Assembly: GCF_001420715.1 (NCBI RefSeq) | Contig: NZ_LJJC01000004.1 | Location: 2,012,177 to 2,076,176 of the forward strand | Direction: 5' to 3' | Origin: Heyndrickxia shackletonii | GTDB lineage: Bacteria > Bacillota > Bacilli > Bacillales > Bacillaceae_C | Length of the DNA stretch: 64,000 bases | Part shown: positions 9,349 to 17,871 of the stretch, piece by piece | How the letters are laid out: the number at the start of each line of letters is the position of its first letter | Numbering within the stretch: position 1 is the first letter of the stretch | Notes under the pieces: generated by a model | What the model was told of the DNA's origin: nothing | Database searches by the model: none | Seen by the model: only the letters and a program-made list of their open reading frames with translations | Made by a program: the position numbers and the translations under genes

Positions 9349-9505
9349 AAAAAAATTTCCTCTCTTCCCAACTTTAAAGGTTATTAAGTATTTTCGTAAG
9401 TATTATTCGTTGTATTAAATTAAGCTTGTTTTACACATATGAAATGTACTTAAAACAACAAAGATTACGAAAAGAGACTTATTTAAAGTTGTTGTTCAAA
9501 AAACA

Positions 9506-10129
9506 TTATGAATTAGTTTCCCCAAAATGATATAGATGGTTAATTATATTAATATAATCGATTCGAGGCTGTATTCCAAGTGAAATCTTATGTCCAACTT
9601 CCTCAATTTCAACTTTTTTGATCGATTTTCGTCCACCTAATACCATCCTATCCCAAAATTTAAAGAGATATTGGCTTTCTAATAGAAAAATATCTTCTGA
9701 TTTTGCAAATCGAAGAATGACAAAGCATATACCATTTTGTTCTACAATCCTTTTCATATGCTCAATTTGATGAGCATGAAAATTTTGTAAAGGGAATGAA
9801 GTAATATTTTGTGTTTCTTTTGCCTCAAAGTCTATATATCTACCACGATATACTCCATTATAATCAGTTGTCGAGGGCTGTTTAAAATATGCTTCCTTGA
9901 TGACAGCAGTACTTCTTGATTTGTAATCTACCTGAACAATTTGTACAGGAGTTGGCTTTTTATGAATGACGGCTATTCCTTGCTCTAAATAATATAAATT
10001 TGTTTCGTTTAAGTCTGATTCTAGGGTCATACCTCTATTACTATACGAAATATTTTTCGGTAAAGTTGCCTTCTTTTTGACCGTTTCCATCTGCACATAT
10101 TTTTTCCCATTTGGATAGTGGAGATCCAT
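9506..10129 (-). CDS. recU: Holliday junction resolvase RecU
   Basis: A 207-residue protein against 206 in B. subtilis. It resolves recombination intermediates and modulates RecA. The nuclease core is visible as [12 protein letters not shown], with acidic metal ligands and the lysine, followed by the HAHQIEHM helix. The start ATG follows GAGGTGAT. It lies 157 bases upstream of ponA on the same strand, the conserved recU-ponA arrangement. Confidence 0.95.
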   Translation of the reverse strand: MDLHYPNGKKYVQMETVKKKATLPKNISYSNRGMTLESDLNETNLYYLEQGIAVIHKKPTPVQIVQVDYKSRSTAVIKEAYFKQPSTTDYNGVYRGRYIDFEAKETQNITSFPLQNFHAHQIEHMKRIVEQNGICFVILRFAKSEDIFLLESQYLFKFWDRMVLGGRKSIKKVEIEEVGHKISLGIQPRIDYINIINHLYHFGETNS

Positions 10130-10340
10130 TAGCTTATCACCTCACATGCTAAATTATATCATAGCAAAAATTATGGTGAATAAAATAACATTAATTCTGT
10201 ATATCATTATTCGACGAATTTACAACCTTCATTGTTTCACTAAATATAAGAAAATATTGTGTCAATATGCTCTTTAGAAAAAATTAATTGTAATGTAAGG
10301 TTCTTTTCTTAACTTTATTGCTAGAAAACAACCTAACGCA

Positions 10341-10384
10341 AAAAAGGAAAAGCATAGGCTCATTCTTTCCTGCTTTTCCTTTTT
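10341..10384. terminator. hairpin behind sspM
   Basis: Stem AAAAAGGAAAAGCA/TGCTTTTCCTTTTT with a 16-base loop. T runs occur on either side depending on strand. It lies just past the sspM stop. Confidence 0.7.
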
Positions 10385-10408
10385 AAACTGTAAGCTAAAA
10401 TATTTGGT

Positions 10409-10516
10409 TTAGGTTGAAGGTCTATTTGGTCCAGAGAGCTTTGGATTGCCATATCCAGCTTTGGAATCTTGTTTTTTTTCCTGCTTTTCTTGCAGTTTCT
10501 TTTCTTTGCTATCCAT
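10409..10516 (-). CDS. sspM: small acid-soluble spore protein M
   Basis: A 35-residue protein, MDSKEKKLQEKQ at the start and KLSGPNRPST at the end. From memory, B. subtilis SspM is 34 residues, Lys/Gln-rich, and ends in nearly the same GGPNRPST. A very strong GGAGGTG site precedes the ATG. A longer frame covering the same bases (10360-10551) lacks a ribosome site and is a shadow. Expression is expected in the forespore late in sporulation. Confidence 0.85.
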   Translation of the reverse strand: MDSKEKKLQEKQEKKQDSKAGYGNPKLSGPNRPST

Positions 10517-10656
10517 AAAGATCCACCTCCATTGATTAGTGTGTTCAACATTCCTTAACATCATGCATCAGATGTCGAATGGTGCCCGCTTTTTAATGAA
10601 GAACACTTTCTTTGCCGAATAACTTCTAGTTTTGTCAGGTGAGAAGGGAGATAGAA

Positions 10657-10713
10657 ATGAAAACAGAATTATATATAACAAAACTTGTCTTGTTTGGAGG
10701 TCGAACAATATGA
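10657..10713 (+). CDS. possible 18-residue leader peptide
   Basis: An ATG behind AGAAGGGAGAT opens an 18-codon frame whose TGA overlaps the ATG of the next gene (ATGA). It may couple translation of the 71-residue protein that follows. No homologue is recognised. Confidence 0.3.
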   Translation: MKTELYITKLVLFGGRTI

Positions 10714-10925
10714 TCGAAAAAAATGAAGTGTTACAAATGCTTGACAATTTGGAACAGGAGGTTTTGAAACTAGAAAAGAAACTAGAGAGTCAAATGGATA
10801 TGGAGAAACTTAAAGTAACTCGACAAGTGGAAATGGATTATTATCATTTAGAGAGAAAGATGGCATTGCTAGAAGAAAAGGTAAATAAAAGTGTTTCCTA
10901 TAGAATGCTACAATCATTTGCCTAA
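10710..10925 (+). CDS. small coiled-coil protein of unknown function
   Basis: A 71-residue protein starting MIEKNEVLQM, with heptad-like leucine spacing (LDNLEQEVLKLEKKL) that predicts a coiled coil. The start at 4 bases of overlap with a short upstream frame was chosen because GGAGGTCG lies 8 bases upstream. An in-frame start at 10632 would add 26 residues without a ribosome site. It occupies the place of the small ypp genes between recU and yppE; I do not recognise a family. Confidence 0.6.
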   Translation: MIEKNEVLQMLDNLEQEVLKLEKKLESQMDMEKLKVTRQVEMDYYHLERKMALLEEKVNKSVSYRMLQSFA

Positions 10926-10997
10926 CCTGTATTGTATTGAAGGACTAGAAACAATAAATATTTTTTTAAAAGAAATTATATAATCAATGTAGTTCTC

Positions 10998-11215
10998 GGT
11001 CGAGCACAAGAAGCCATCGGATATCGTATTTTATGTTTCCTCCTTTCAGGTAAGGGTATTAGGTAAAATTGCATTTCAAATTTTACTCGGTGAAATTTGC
11101 AGTGCCAATTTCTCAAGTTGTTGAGCTACTTCACTGTGTTTCCTTTTTCTCAGTCGAAGCCTACTAAATCCGAATACCAATGGGCAAGGAACTTCGCTTT
11201 TCTTATGGAATCAGC
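10998..11215 (+). repeat. dispersed palindromic repeat, copy 2 (degraded)
   Basis: The right part keeps GAGCTACTTCACTGTGTTTCC and CTCAGTCGAAG, then CTACTAAATCCG, closely like the copy at 25741. The left part has AAGCCATCGGATATCG and an insertion of about 60 bases. It fills most of the 396-base gap before yppE; nothing else was seen there. Confidence 0.75.
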
Positions 11216-11321
11216 TTAATTTTTTGACATATAAATAATGAAAAAATATAATAAATGTGCATTTAGTAGCTCATAGGCTACTTTTTCTCTATGTATATAA
11301 TGCGATCTATCGGAGGATATA

Positions 11322-11723
11322 ATGGACATTGAACAATTAAGAAAACAAACAAATTTACTTATAGAGTTAAATCAAGCTGCATTAAAAGCCTATCAAAAAG
11401 CGCGGGAAACCAATGAAGCCGGTGATTTTTTTAAAGAAGTGAAGCCATTTGCAGATCGAGTAAAGATGGTTTGTGACGAATGGCTACCTCAAGTTGTGAA
11501 ATGGGTAGAAAGGACACGCCCAAAACACATTCATCCAATTCAATTAAAAAATGTATCAGAAAACATTCAAATGGTGTCTGTAAGAGCTTTCTATCCGGAA
11601 ACTAGCTTAAAAAAATTTAAAGGTCATATACAATCCGTCGATTATGTCTTAAATAGATTATTAGAGGAATTAGAAATAACAGAAGACAGTAATACAACAG
11701 ATATTACTTTTGATCAAAACTGA
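11322..11723 (+). CDS. yppE: YppE family protein (DUF1798)
   Basis: A 133-residue, mostly helical protein; B. subtilis YppE is about 123 residues and has a solved four-helix bundle fold. It is recognised from its place before yppG and from family-like stretches (VKMVCDEWLP, HIHPIQL). No catalytic motif is known. The ATG follows CGGAGGAT. The function is unknown. Confidence 0.82.
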   Translation: MDIEQLRKQTNLLIELNQAALKAYQKARETNEAGDFFKEVKPFADRVKMVCDEWLPQVVKWVERTRPKHIHPIQLKNVSENIQMVSVRAFYPETSLKKFKGHIQSVDYVLNRLLEELEITEDSNTTDITFDQN

Positions 11724-11768
11724 AATAAAGAACTTGGTTGCCTTGCTGATTCCCTCAAATCCACCACT

Positions 11769-11797
11769 CACCTCTAACTGTAATGCGAGGTGTTTTT
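11769..11797 (+). terminator. terminator of yppE
   Basis: Short stem CACCTC/GAGGTG with a 12-base loop, followed by TTTTT. Confidence 0.55.
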
Positions 11798-11875
11798 CTT
11801 ATTTAGACAAATCACCATTTTTATTCCTACTCATAAAGTGTATTAGTATGACCTGAAGTTTAGGAGGATAAGAAT

Positions 11876-12373
11876 ATGAATGGATATAATTCCTATAGAA
11901 GTCCGTCCGTACCGGATAGTAGTTACCGAAAGAACATTCCATCACAGACTATGTTTAACCAAACTAATTTTCCGAATGCACCATTTCCGCACCAAATGCA
12001 TCAACCAAATCTTTATCCTGTACAGCAATTTCCTAATGGATTTCAAGCATATGGGGGATATAATCAAGTGCCAGTCTACAACCCTCAAGCGAATGAATAT
12101 CCGATACAACAACAGCTTTTTCAAAATCCACTTCAGCCAGTAAATCAGAATGAGGTATTAAATAGCTATAAACCTTATTCAAATCCATATCCAAAGTCAC
12201 ATTACAATGCTAAACCACCAGCAAGCGGGATGAATTCAATAATGAATTCCTTTAAATCACAAGATGGGTCGATTGATTTTAATAAAATGGTAAATACCGC
12301 CGGTCAAATGATGAATGCAGTAACCCAAGTTTCCACGATGGTGAAAGGTCTTGGAGGCTTATTTAAACCATAG
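11876..12373 (+). CDS. yppG: YppG family protein
   Basis: A 165-residue protein with a long Asn/Pro/Gln/Tyr-rich N-terminal part (1-115) and a conserved C-terminal end (SQDGSIDFNKMV, VKGLGGLFKP) typical of the YppG-like family. Composition resembles spore-coat proteins. The ATG follows TTAGGAGG. A sigma-K-like pair (AC, 16 bases, CATAAAGT at about 11832) lies upstream, which would fit late sporulation, but this is inference. Confidence 0.8.
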   Translation: MNGYNSYRSPSVPDSSYRKNIPSQTMFNQTNFPNAPFPHQMHQPNLYPVQQFPNGFQAYGGYNQVPVYNPQANEYPIQQQLFQNPLQPVNQNEVLNSYKPYSNPYPKSHYNAKPPASGMNSIMNSFKSQDGSIDFNKMVNTAGQMMNAVTQVSTMVKGLGGLFKP

Positions 12374-12507
12374 GGCTAGATAGCCTTATTATTTTTGCAA
12401 TTTTGCTACATTACTGTATTGAAATCCATAATAAAAGTTTGACCATATAAATGAAATTTGTTATTAAGAAAGTTGAAAACAAATAGTAACCTAATAATTG
12501 AAAAAAA

Positions 12508-12545
12508 AGAGGAATCAAATGTTAGATGCTGATTCCTTTTTTTAT
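12508..12545. terminator. terminator of yppG
   Basis: Stem AGGAATCA/TGATTCCT flanked by an A run and a T run, so it could work on both strands. Confidence 0.75.
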
Positions 12546-12582
12546 TGATATAAAAAATATTTAATGAAGTTAGTCCTTGATT

Positions 12583-12717
12583 AGAAGCAGCGCCTATCAG
12601 CCAGCGGATTTCATTGTCTCCTTCCTACGATAAGTCAACATAAGGTGAAAGAAAATGGAAGTGTTATTTTCACTTGGAAAATCCGTACGCCGATGTGCAA
12701 GTTGCTTCCGTTTTTCT
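12583..12717 (+). repeat. dispersed palindromic repeat, copy 3
   Basis: CAGCGGATTTCATTGTCTCC, CCTACGATAAGTCAACAT and AAATCCGTACGCCGATG match the copy at 25741; the central part is shortened. It sits downstream of the hsp20 gene. Confidence 0.78.
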
Positions 12718-12720
12718 TTT

Positions 12721-13188
12721 TTATTCAATTCTTAAACGTTTACCATTTTCCTTTGGTACATGAATCGTCAATAAACCGTCCTCGTAATTCGCCTTCACTT
12801 TCGCTTCATTTATCGGCTTCGTCAAAGGGATAGTTCTGGAAGATCGTTGCATAGAGCTCTTTTTGAAAATCGATTTTTGATTTTGATTTTCTTGAGTTGT
12901 TGATTCTACATTTTCTACTGAAATCGTGATGTACTGTTGGAAAATATCAATATTGATTTGATCCTTTTTCACACCGGAAAGCTTAGCAGTGATAATATAT
13001 TCTTTATCCGTTTCATTAAGCTCGACTGGAAATGCAGAAAATGGGAATGGTGCCGAGAAGAATTCATCAATACTTTCTAAAAATCCCTTGACGGGAGGTT
13101 CTTGGAAAATATTATTCATGGAACGCATCAGTCCCTGAAAAGGATCATGAAGTGAATTTTTTTCCATTTTATCCGGTTTTTCAGACAT
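12721..13188 (-). CDS. Hsp20/alpha-crystallin family small heat shock protein
   Basis: A 155-residue protein with the alpha-crystallin domain in its C-terminal two thirds. Visible marks are VELNETDKEYIITAKLSGV at the domain start, the YEDGLLTIHVPK strand near the end, and the N-terminal PFxGLM-type segment. Such proteins hold unfolded clients in an ATP-independent way, either in the cytosol or in spores. The start at 13188 was chosen because AAAGGAGC lies 7 bases upstream; the in-frame ATG at 13206 overlaps that site. Confidence 0.88.
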   Translation of the reverse strand: MSEKPDKMEKNSLHDPFQGLMRSMNNIFQEPPVKGFLESIDEFFSAPFPFSAFPVELNETDKEYIITAKLSGVKKDQINIDIFQQYITISVENVESTTQENQNQKSIFKKSSMQRSSRTIPLTKPINEAKVKANYEDGLLTIHVPKENGKRLRIE

Positions 13189-13345
13189 TACAAAGGCTCC
13201 TTTCAAACAGAGATATTCAAAATCAGTGTATGAAGGAATAAGAAAATGGTGTCATTTTGCAATAGTTTCTGATGGTATCACCTTATCTTAATAGAGCTTA
13301 AAGAAAGTGTTTGACCGGAAGTATTTGTAAATCTATAAAAAATCC

Positions 13346-13374
13346 TTTCACAACGAACGTTTATTCGCTAAAAT
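13346..13374 (+). promoter_or_regulatory. mrfA promoter with LexA-like box
   Basis: TAAAAT (13369-13374) and a weak TTTCAC (13346-13351) are 17 bases apart. Between them, CGAACGTTTATTCG (13354-13367) fits the Bacillus LexA operator CGAAC-N4-GTTCG with one mismatch. Position between -35 and -10 is ideal for repression. Confidence 0.55.
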
Positions 13375-13395
13375 TAGAGTAATGAGGTGAACGTT

Positions 13396-15663
13396 GTGTT
13401 TAAAAAAAAGACTTTGAATGAGATCATTCATTTACTACAAGAAGATAGACAATTTAAGGACCAAATTGTTCATTGGCATACGATAGAGGAGAAAGAAGCA
13501 AATACAGTACCATTTCCCGAATCCGTACATCCAAAGCTAAGAATTGCTCTTCAAGAAAGAGGAATCTCGGAACTTTATACACATCAATGGACGGCTTTCG
13601 AGCTTGCATATCAAAAGCAAAGCTTTGTTGCGGTGACACCTACAGCCTCGGGAAAGACTTTATGCTACAATCTTCCAGTGTTGCAAACTATTATAGAAGA
13701 CGAAAATTCACGAGCTCTTTATATGTTTCCAACAAAAGCACTTGCCCAAGATCAAAAAAGTGAAATAAATGAAATTATTGAAGGGGCAGGAATAAAGGTT
13801 AATAGTTATACATATGACGGGGATACTGCCTCCAATATTCGACAAAAGGTTCGGAAAGCAGGACATATTGTCATTACAAATCCAGATATGCTACATTCTG
13901 CTATTCTGCCTCATCATACAAAATGGGTTTCTTTTTTTGAAAATCTTAAATATGTCATTATAGATGAATTACATATATATAGAGGTGTGTTTGGAAGTCA
14001 TGTTGCAAACGTTATTCGCAGGCTCAAGAGAATTTGTCAGTACTACGGAAGCAACCCTGTTTTTATTTGCACATCTGCAACCATTGCGAATCCGCGAGAA
14101 TTAGCCGAGAACTTAACTGGTGCCCGAATGGAGTTAATTAATAATAATGGAGCACCATCAGGGAGAAAGCATTTTGTTTTTTATAATCCTCCAATTGTTA
14201 ATCAACCCTTAAATATTCGCAGAAGTGCAACATTAGAGGTAAGAAATATTGCGAAAGAGCTTTTAAAGAATAAAATTCAAACGATTGTTTTTGCAAGAAG
14301 CCGTGTCCGAGTCGAGGTTATCCTGACCTATTTACAGGAAGCTGTTAAATATCAATTGGGTCCTAAGTCGATTCAAGGTTATCGAGGCGGCTATTTACCT
14401 ACACAAAGACGGGAAATTGAAAAAGGATTAAGAAACGGGGATATTTATGGTGTTGTCAGTACGAATGCATTGGAGTTAGGTGTTGATATCGGCAGACTAC
14501 AGGTTTGTTTAATGACAGGATATCCAGGAACTATTGCAAGTGCTTGGCAGCAAGCCGGACGTGCGGGTAGAAGACACGGAGAAGCACTCATCATCATGGT
14601 AGCCAGTTCATCTCCCATTGATCAATTTATTATTGAGCATCCGGAATATTTCTTTAAGCAAAATCCAGAGACTGCCAGAATCAATCCAGATAACCTAGTA
14701 ATTCTTGTTGATCATATTAAATGTGCGGCTTATGAGCTTCCATTTCAGCAAGGTGAGCGTTTTGGAGGGGTTGATATAGAAGATATTCTTGAATTTCTTG
14801 TTGAAGAACGCGTATTACATTTTAATCGAAATAAATGGTATTGGATGAATGATTCGTTCCCTGCGCATAACATCAGTCTAAGATCTGCTTCCCAAGAAAA
14901 TGTTGTTATTATCGATATAAGTGAAAAGGCAAATGTTCATGTAATAGGGGAAATGGATCAATTTAGCGCCCTAACCTTACTTCATGATGAGGCTATTTAT
15001 CTTCATCAAGGAGTCCAATATCAAGTAGAAGAGCTTGATTGGGAAGAGAAAAAAGCTTATGTCCGTGAGGTAGATGTTGATTACTATACAGATGCAAACT
15101 TAGCAGTAAAACTTAGTGTTTTGGAAACGGATAAAATGAAAGAAACTGGCAAGTTCGAAATAGGATATGGGGATGTATCCGTACAAGCAATGGCTACGAT
15201 CTTCAAAAAAATAAAATTTAATACACATGAAAATATCGGTTCTGGCCCCATTCATTTGCCTGAAATGGAACTTCATACAAATGCAGCATGGATTTCGCTG
15301 CAAATTGAAGAAGAAAAGGAAGACTTGGAAGCCGGATTAGTCGGGATTGCCAATTTATTTAAGTCAATCGTTCCGCTTTTTGTTATGTGTGACCCGCATG
15401 ATATTCATGTTGTTCCGCAAATTAAAGCAGTTCACAATGAAAAACCTACTGTCTTTTTGTATGACCGTTATCCAGGCGGAATAGGCTTGAGTGAAAAGGT
15501 ATATGAGAATATTAATGAAATTATTAATAAAGCAAATGAATTGGTGATGAAATGCCGATGTGAAAACGGCTGTCCATCTTGTATTGGAATGGAGCACACC
15601 TCCAAAAATGCAAAAATAATAGTATCTAGATTGCTGAATTATTTAGAAAGAAAATGTATATGA
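13396..15663 (+). CDS. mrfA: DEXH-box helicase MrfA (YprA)
   Basis: A 755-residue superfamily 2 helicase, close to the 749 residues of B. subtilis YprA, which was shown to work with MrfB in repair of mitomycin C damage. Visible motifs: TPTASGKTL (Walker A), IDELHIYRG (motif II as DELH), CTSATIANP (motif III), and QQAGRAGRR (motif VI). The C-terminal DUF1998-type zinc site is CRCENGCPSC. The GTG at 13396 was chosen because GAGGTG lies 6 bases upstream; an in-frame GTG at 13387 overlaps that site. mrfB follows after 16 bases. Confidence 0.92.
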   Translation: MFKKKTLNEIIHLLQEDRQFKDQIVHWHTIEEKEANTVPFPESVHPKLRIALQERGISELYTHQWTAFELAYQKQSFVAVTPTASGKTLCYNLPVLQTIIEDENSRALYMFPTKALAQDQKSEINEIIEGAGIKVNSYTYDGDTASNIRQKVRKAGHIVITNPDMLHSAILPHHTKWVSFFENLKYVIIDELHIYRGVFGSHVANVIRRLKRICQYYGSNPVFICTSATIANPRELAENLTGARMELINNNGAPSGRKHFVFYNPPIVNQPLNIRRSATLEVRNIAKELLKNKIQTIVFARSRVRVEVILTYLQEAVKYQLGPKSIQGYRGGYLPTQRREIEKGLRNGDIYGVVSTNALELGVDIGRLQVCLMTGYPGTIASAWQQAGRAGRRHGEALIIMVASSSPIDQFIIEHPEYFFKQNPETARINPDNLVILVDHIKCAAYELPFQQGERFGGVDIEDILEFLVEERVLHFNRNKWYWMNDSFPAHNISLRSASQENVVIIDISEKANVHVIGEMDQFSALTLLHDEAIYLHQGVQYQVEELDWEEKKAYVREVDVDYYTDANLAVKLSVLETDKMKETGKFEIGYGDVSVQAMATIFKKIKFNTHENIGSGPIHLPEMELHTNAAWISLQIEEEKEDLEAGLVGIANLFKSIVPLFVMCDPHDIHVVPQIKAVHNEKPTVFLYDRYPGGIGLSEKVYENINEIINKANELVMKCRCENGCPSCIGMEHTSKNAKIIVSRLLNYLERKCI

Positions 15664-15679
15664 TTGGGGCACATGAATC

Positions 15680-16924
15680 ATGTCATTATTAAATAAGTTA
15701 AATCGAATGAAACAACATATAGTAAGGGAAGAACGGAAAATAGATTCACCCATCCAATCACACAAAAAAGAGGGAATTTCAAACAATATCAATATTCCCT
15801 TTTTAAATATGTGGGAGGCTGCCAATACTAGCATATATGTGAAAGAGGATGAATACTGTCTGATTCGTGAGGTTCGTTATCCCCTAAATCATTATCACGG
15901 AAGATACTCTTTTCAAGATTTTTTGAAGGCAATGGAGCTTTGGAACGGGTACGATGGGAGCCATCCTTTGTCTGCAAAAGGATTTCTTCCCGCCGATTTA
16001 TTTTTCTTTGATACGGAGACAACTGGTTTAGGAGGAGGAGCCGGTAATACCATATTTATTTTAGGATATGCAAGTTTTACGGACCATGAGGTAATTTTAA
16101 AGCAGCACTTTTTGCCAGAGCCTGGGATGGAAGTTCCATTATATTATAGCTTTTTAGAGAATATTAATTATTCGACTTTAGTTACTTATAATGGAAAAGC
16201 ATTTGACTGGCCACAAGTTAAAACAAGGCATACTTTAATACGCGATCACCTGCCGAAATTGCCTGCTTTCGGTCATTTTGATTTATATCATGCATCCAGA
16301 AGGCTCTGGAAAACAAAGATGGATAGAGTGAAGTTAGTAAATGTGGAAAAAGAAATCCTTCACTTTGAAAGAAAAGACGACATTCCCGGCTATTTGGCAC
16401 CAATGATTTATTTTGATTTTGTAGAACGAAAAAATCCAGAAGGTGTTATTGAGATTCTTAAGCATAATGAAAATGATATTTTGTCCTTAATCACTTTATA
16501 CACACATATAACCCTACAAGTTTTACAAAAGGATCCTATGCAAACGGATGAGGAAAAACTCCTTATCGGAAAATGGTTTGATTATATTGGAGAAGAAAAT
16601 AAAGCCTTTGAAACCTATTCGCTTATGGCAGGAGATAATAACCCAAATGCAAAATACGAGCTTGCATTTAAATTAAAAAGGCGAAAAGAATTTGATCTGG
16701 CGAAGAAATTATGGTCGGAGGTAGCCGTTTCGGGAAATAGTGAAATCCAAAAGCAGGCATATATAGAATTAGCTAAGCTAATGGAACATCAGTATAAAAA
16801 TTATCAGATTGCCAAGGACTATGTACAGAAAGCAATCAGCATACACCAAAGCAGCTTACCTATAAAAGGAGATAAATTTCTTCAGGATGCAAACAAAAGA
16901 TTAATTAGATTAAGCGGCAGGTAA
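15680..16924 (+). CDS. mrfB: DnaQ-like 3'-5' exonuclease MrfB (YprB)
   Basis: A 414-residue protein with a ribonuclease H-like (DEDD) exonuclease domain at about 100-280: FFDTETTGLGGGAGN holds the first Asp-Glu pair and HNENDILSL a later Asp. The C-terminal part (about 300-410) has TPR-like helices. In B. subtilis it acts downstream of MrfA in removal of mitomycin C adducts. It lies 16 bases behind mrfA and is surely in the same operon. Confidence 0.9.
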   Translation: MSLLNKLNRMKQHIVREERKIDSPIQSHKKEGISNNINIPFLNMWEAANTSIYVKEDEYCLIREVRYPLNHYHGRYSFQDFLKAMELWNGYDGSHPLSAKGFLPADLFFFDTETTGLGGGAGNTIFILGYASFTDHEVILKQHFLPEPGMEVPLYYSFLENINYSTLVTYNGKAFDWPQVKTRHTLIRDHLPKLPAFGHFDLYHASRRLWKTKMDRVKLVNVEKEILHFERKDDIPGYLAPMIYFDFVERKNPEGVIEILKHNENDILSLITLYTHITLQVLQKDPMQTDEEKLLIGKWFDYIGEENKAFETYSLMAGDNNPNAKYELAFKLKRRKEFDLAKKLWSEVAVSGNSEIQKQAYIELAKLMEHQYKNYQIAKDYVQKAISIHQSSLPIKGDKFLQDANKRLIRLSGR

Positions 16925-17055
16925 TCAGATTATTTCCAATATTCTATTTCCTGGGGAAGCGCATATTTCGACTATAGTTTTATCTTCATATATTAAAATG
17001 ACAATTTTCTACAATATTGTCATAAAAAAATAATATTTTTGGCGTGATTAATAGA

Positions 17056-17084
17056 TTGTGTCGAAAAATAAATCATTGTAAAAT
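17056..17084 (+). promoter_or_regulatory. sigma-A promoter of the orphan RNA
   Basis: TTGTGT, 17 bases, TAAAAT. Transcription would start near 17091, just before the folded RNA below. Confidence 0.65.
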
Positions 17085-17090
17085 AAAGTG

Positions 17091-17222
17091 AAACTTCACG
17101 TAGCGGTTAATCGTCCCTACTGATAAGTAGGAACTCAAGTCGATTATGCCATGTCCTATGGCACCACATGATTAATCTGTGTCCTACGTTTTGATCAATT
17201 GAACCTTTTTGAAGGTTTTTTC
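17091..17222 (+). ncRNA. candidate structured small RNA of about 130 nt
   Basis: A closed multi-branched fold can be drawn. Outer stem ACGTAG (17098-17103) pairs with CTACGT (17184-17189). TAATCG (17108-17113) pairs with CGATTA (17141-17146), enclosing hairpin CCTACT-GATA-AGTAGG (17116-17131). A second hairpin TGCCAT/ATGGCA spans 17147-17163. A rho-independent terminator follows (AACCTT/AAGGTT with T run, 17202-17221). No start codon with ribosome site lies inside. It has its own promoter and terminator, so it looks like a free-standing RNA rather than a leader. I could not match it to a known RNA family from memory. Confidence 0.6.
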
Positions 17223-17286
17223 TTTTGATTTCGTTATATATTAATTAGTTTTAAAATGAATAAAAGCGAAGGTTGGGATTCATCAT

Positions 17287-17382
17287 ATGTATCGGACATT
17301 GTTGGTAATTTTCTTTGTAATTGTTGGTTTAACTGCAGTACTTTTCTCTAGTTTAAAGGATAGCTTTTATACATTTTTGTAA
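17287..17382 (+). CDS. possible 31-residue membrane peptide
   Basis: A short frame, MYRTLLVIFF to SFYTFL, is one continuous hydrophobic segment with a short tail. The upstream GAAGGTTGGG is a mediocre ribosome site. It lies between the orphan RNA and cotD. No homologue is recognised; it could be a chance frame. Confidence 0.35.
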   Translation: MYRTLLVIFFVIVGLTAVLFSSLKDSFYTFL

Positions 17383-17429
17383 AGAAAAAATAATACCTTC
17401 CTCCAATGTAAAATAGGAGTTATACTAGT

Positions 17430-17456
17430 ACAAGTATTATCCTTTTATCATATTTT
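17430..17456 (+). promoter_or_regulatory. sigma-K-like promoter for cotD
   Basis: AC at 17430, a 17-base gap, then CATATTTT (17449-17456) resemble the sigma-K consensus. cotD is a mother-cell gene under sigma-K in B. subtilis. Confidence 0.45.
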
Positions 17457-17492
17457 GTTACTGTATTTAGTCTAATTTTGATGAAAGGAGCT

Positions 17493-17772
17493 ATGTCCAT
17501 ACGCAATTGGGGACCAAAGAAGGTTTTACCTCCATGTGTTGCGCCAACTAAATGTTGTGTGACTCATTCTGCTTGAACATTTCATACAACCGCATATCTT
17601 GCCATCTTATACAACACATGTGAATCATCAAGTTATTCATCATTATAACTATTATCCTCATAACGATTCATTTATAAATGAGGTTGATAATGTAGGACCT
17701 GCATTTGGATCCGAATTCGGTCCAGGCTTTGGAGCAGGACCTTATGGATTTCCAAAAAAGTATGAAAAATAA
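17493..17772 (+). pseudogene. cotD: CotD-like spore coat protein, frameshifted
   Basis: The first frame reads MSIRNWGPKKVLPPCV then APTKCCVTHSA and stops at TGA (codon GCT then TGA, near 17572). Skipping one T continues without a stop in the next frame as EHFIQPHILPSY, TTHVNHQVIHHYNYYPHNDS, and a Gly/Phe/Pro-rich tail ending PKKYEK. CotD proteins have just this order: LPP..PTKC, a His-rich PHI.P.YTTHVNH core, and YFPH. About 65 intact codons follow the break, so the change is recent, a sequencing error, or a recoding site. The start could also be the in-frame ATG at 17481; AAAGGAG overlaps it. The place behind mrfB agrees with B. subtilis. Confidence 0.75.
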
Positions 17773-17775
17773 AAC

Positions 17776-17807
17776 AAACAAGGATGATTTCGCTCATCCT
17801 TGTTTTC
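17776..17807 (+). terminator. terminator of cotD
   Basis: Perfect 12-bp stem AAACAAGGATGA/TCATCCTTGTTT with a 6-base loop and a short T run. Confidence 0.8.
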
Positions 17808-17871
17808 GATTACATAATGTTACATATATTGATTTGTCTGCTTTCGTTTAATTTGATGAAAGGAGAAACAT

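Noticed and set aside
17091-17222. Reading the folded element behind mrfB as a riboswitch
   Set aside because: The terminator ends it and no gene starts close behind; the nearest frame is a doubtful 31-codon peptide 65 bases further on.
17560-17585. Programmed +1 frameshift in cotD as a firm claim
   Set aside because: The slip codon GCT is unfavourable and no upstream Shine-Dalgarno-like stimulator is seen; a simple insertion or read error is more likely.
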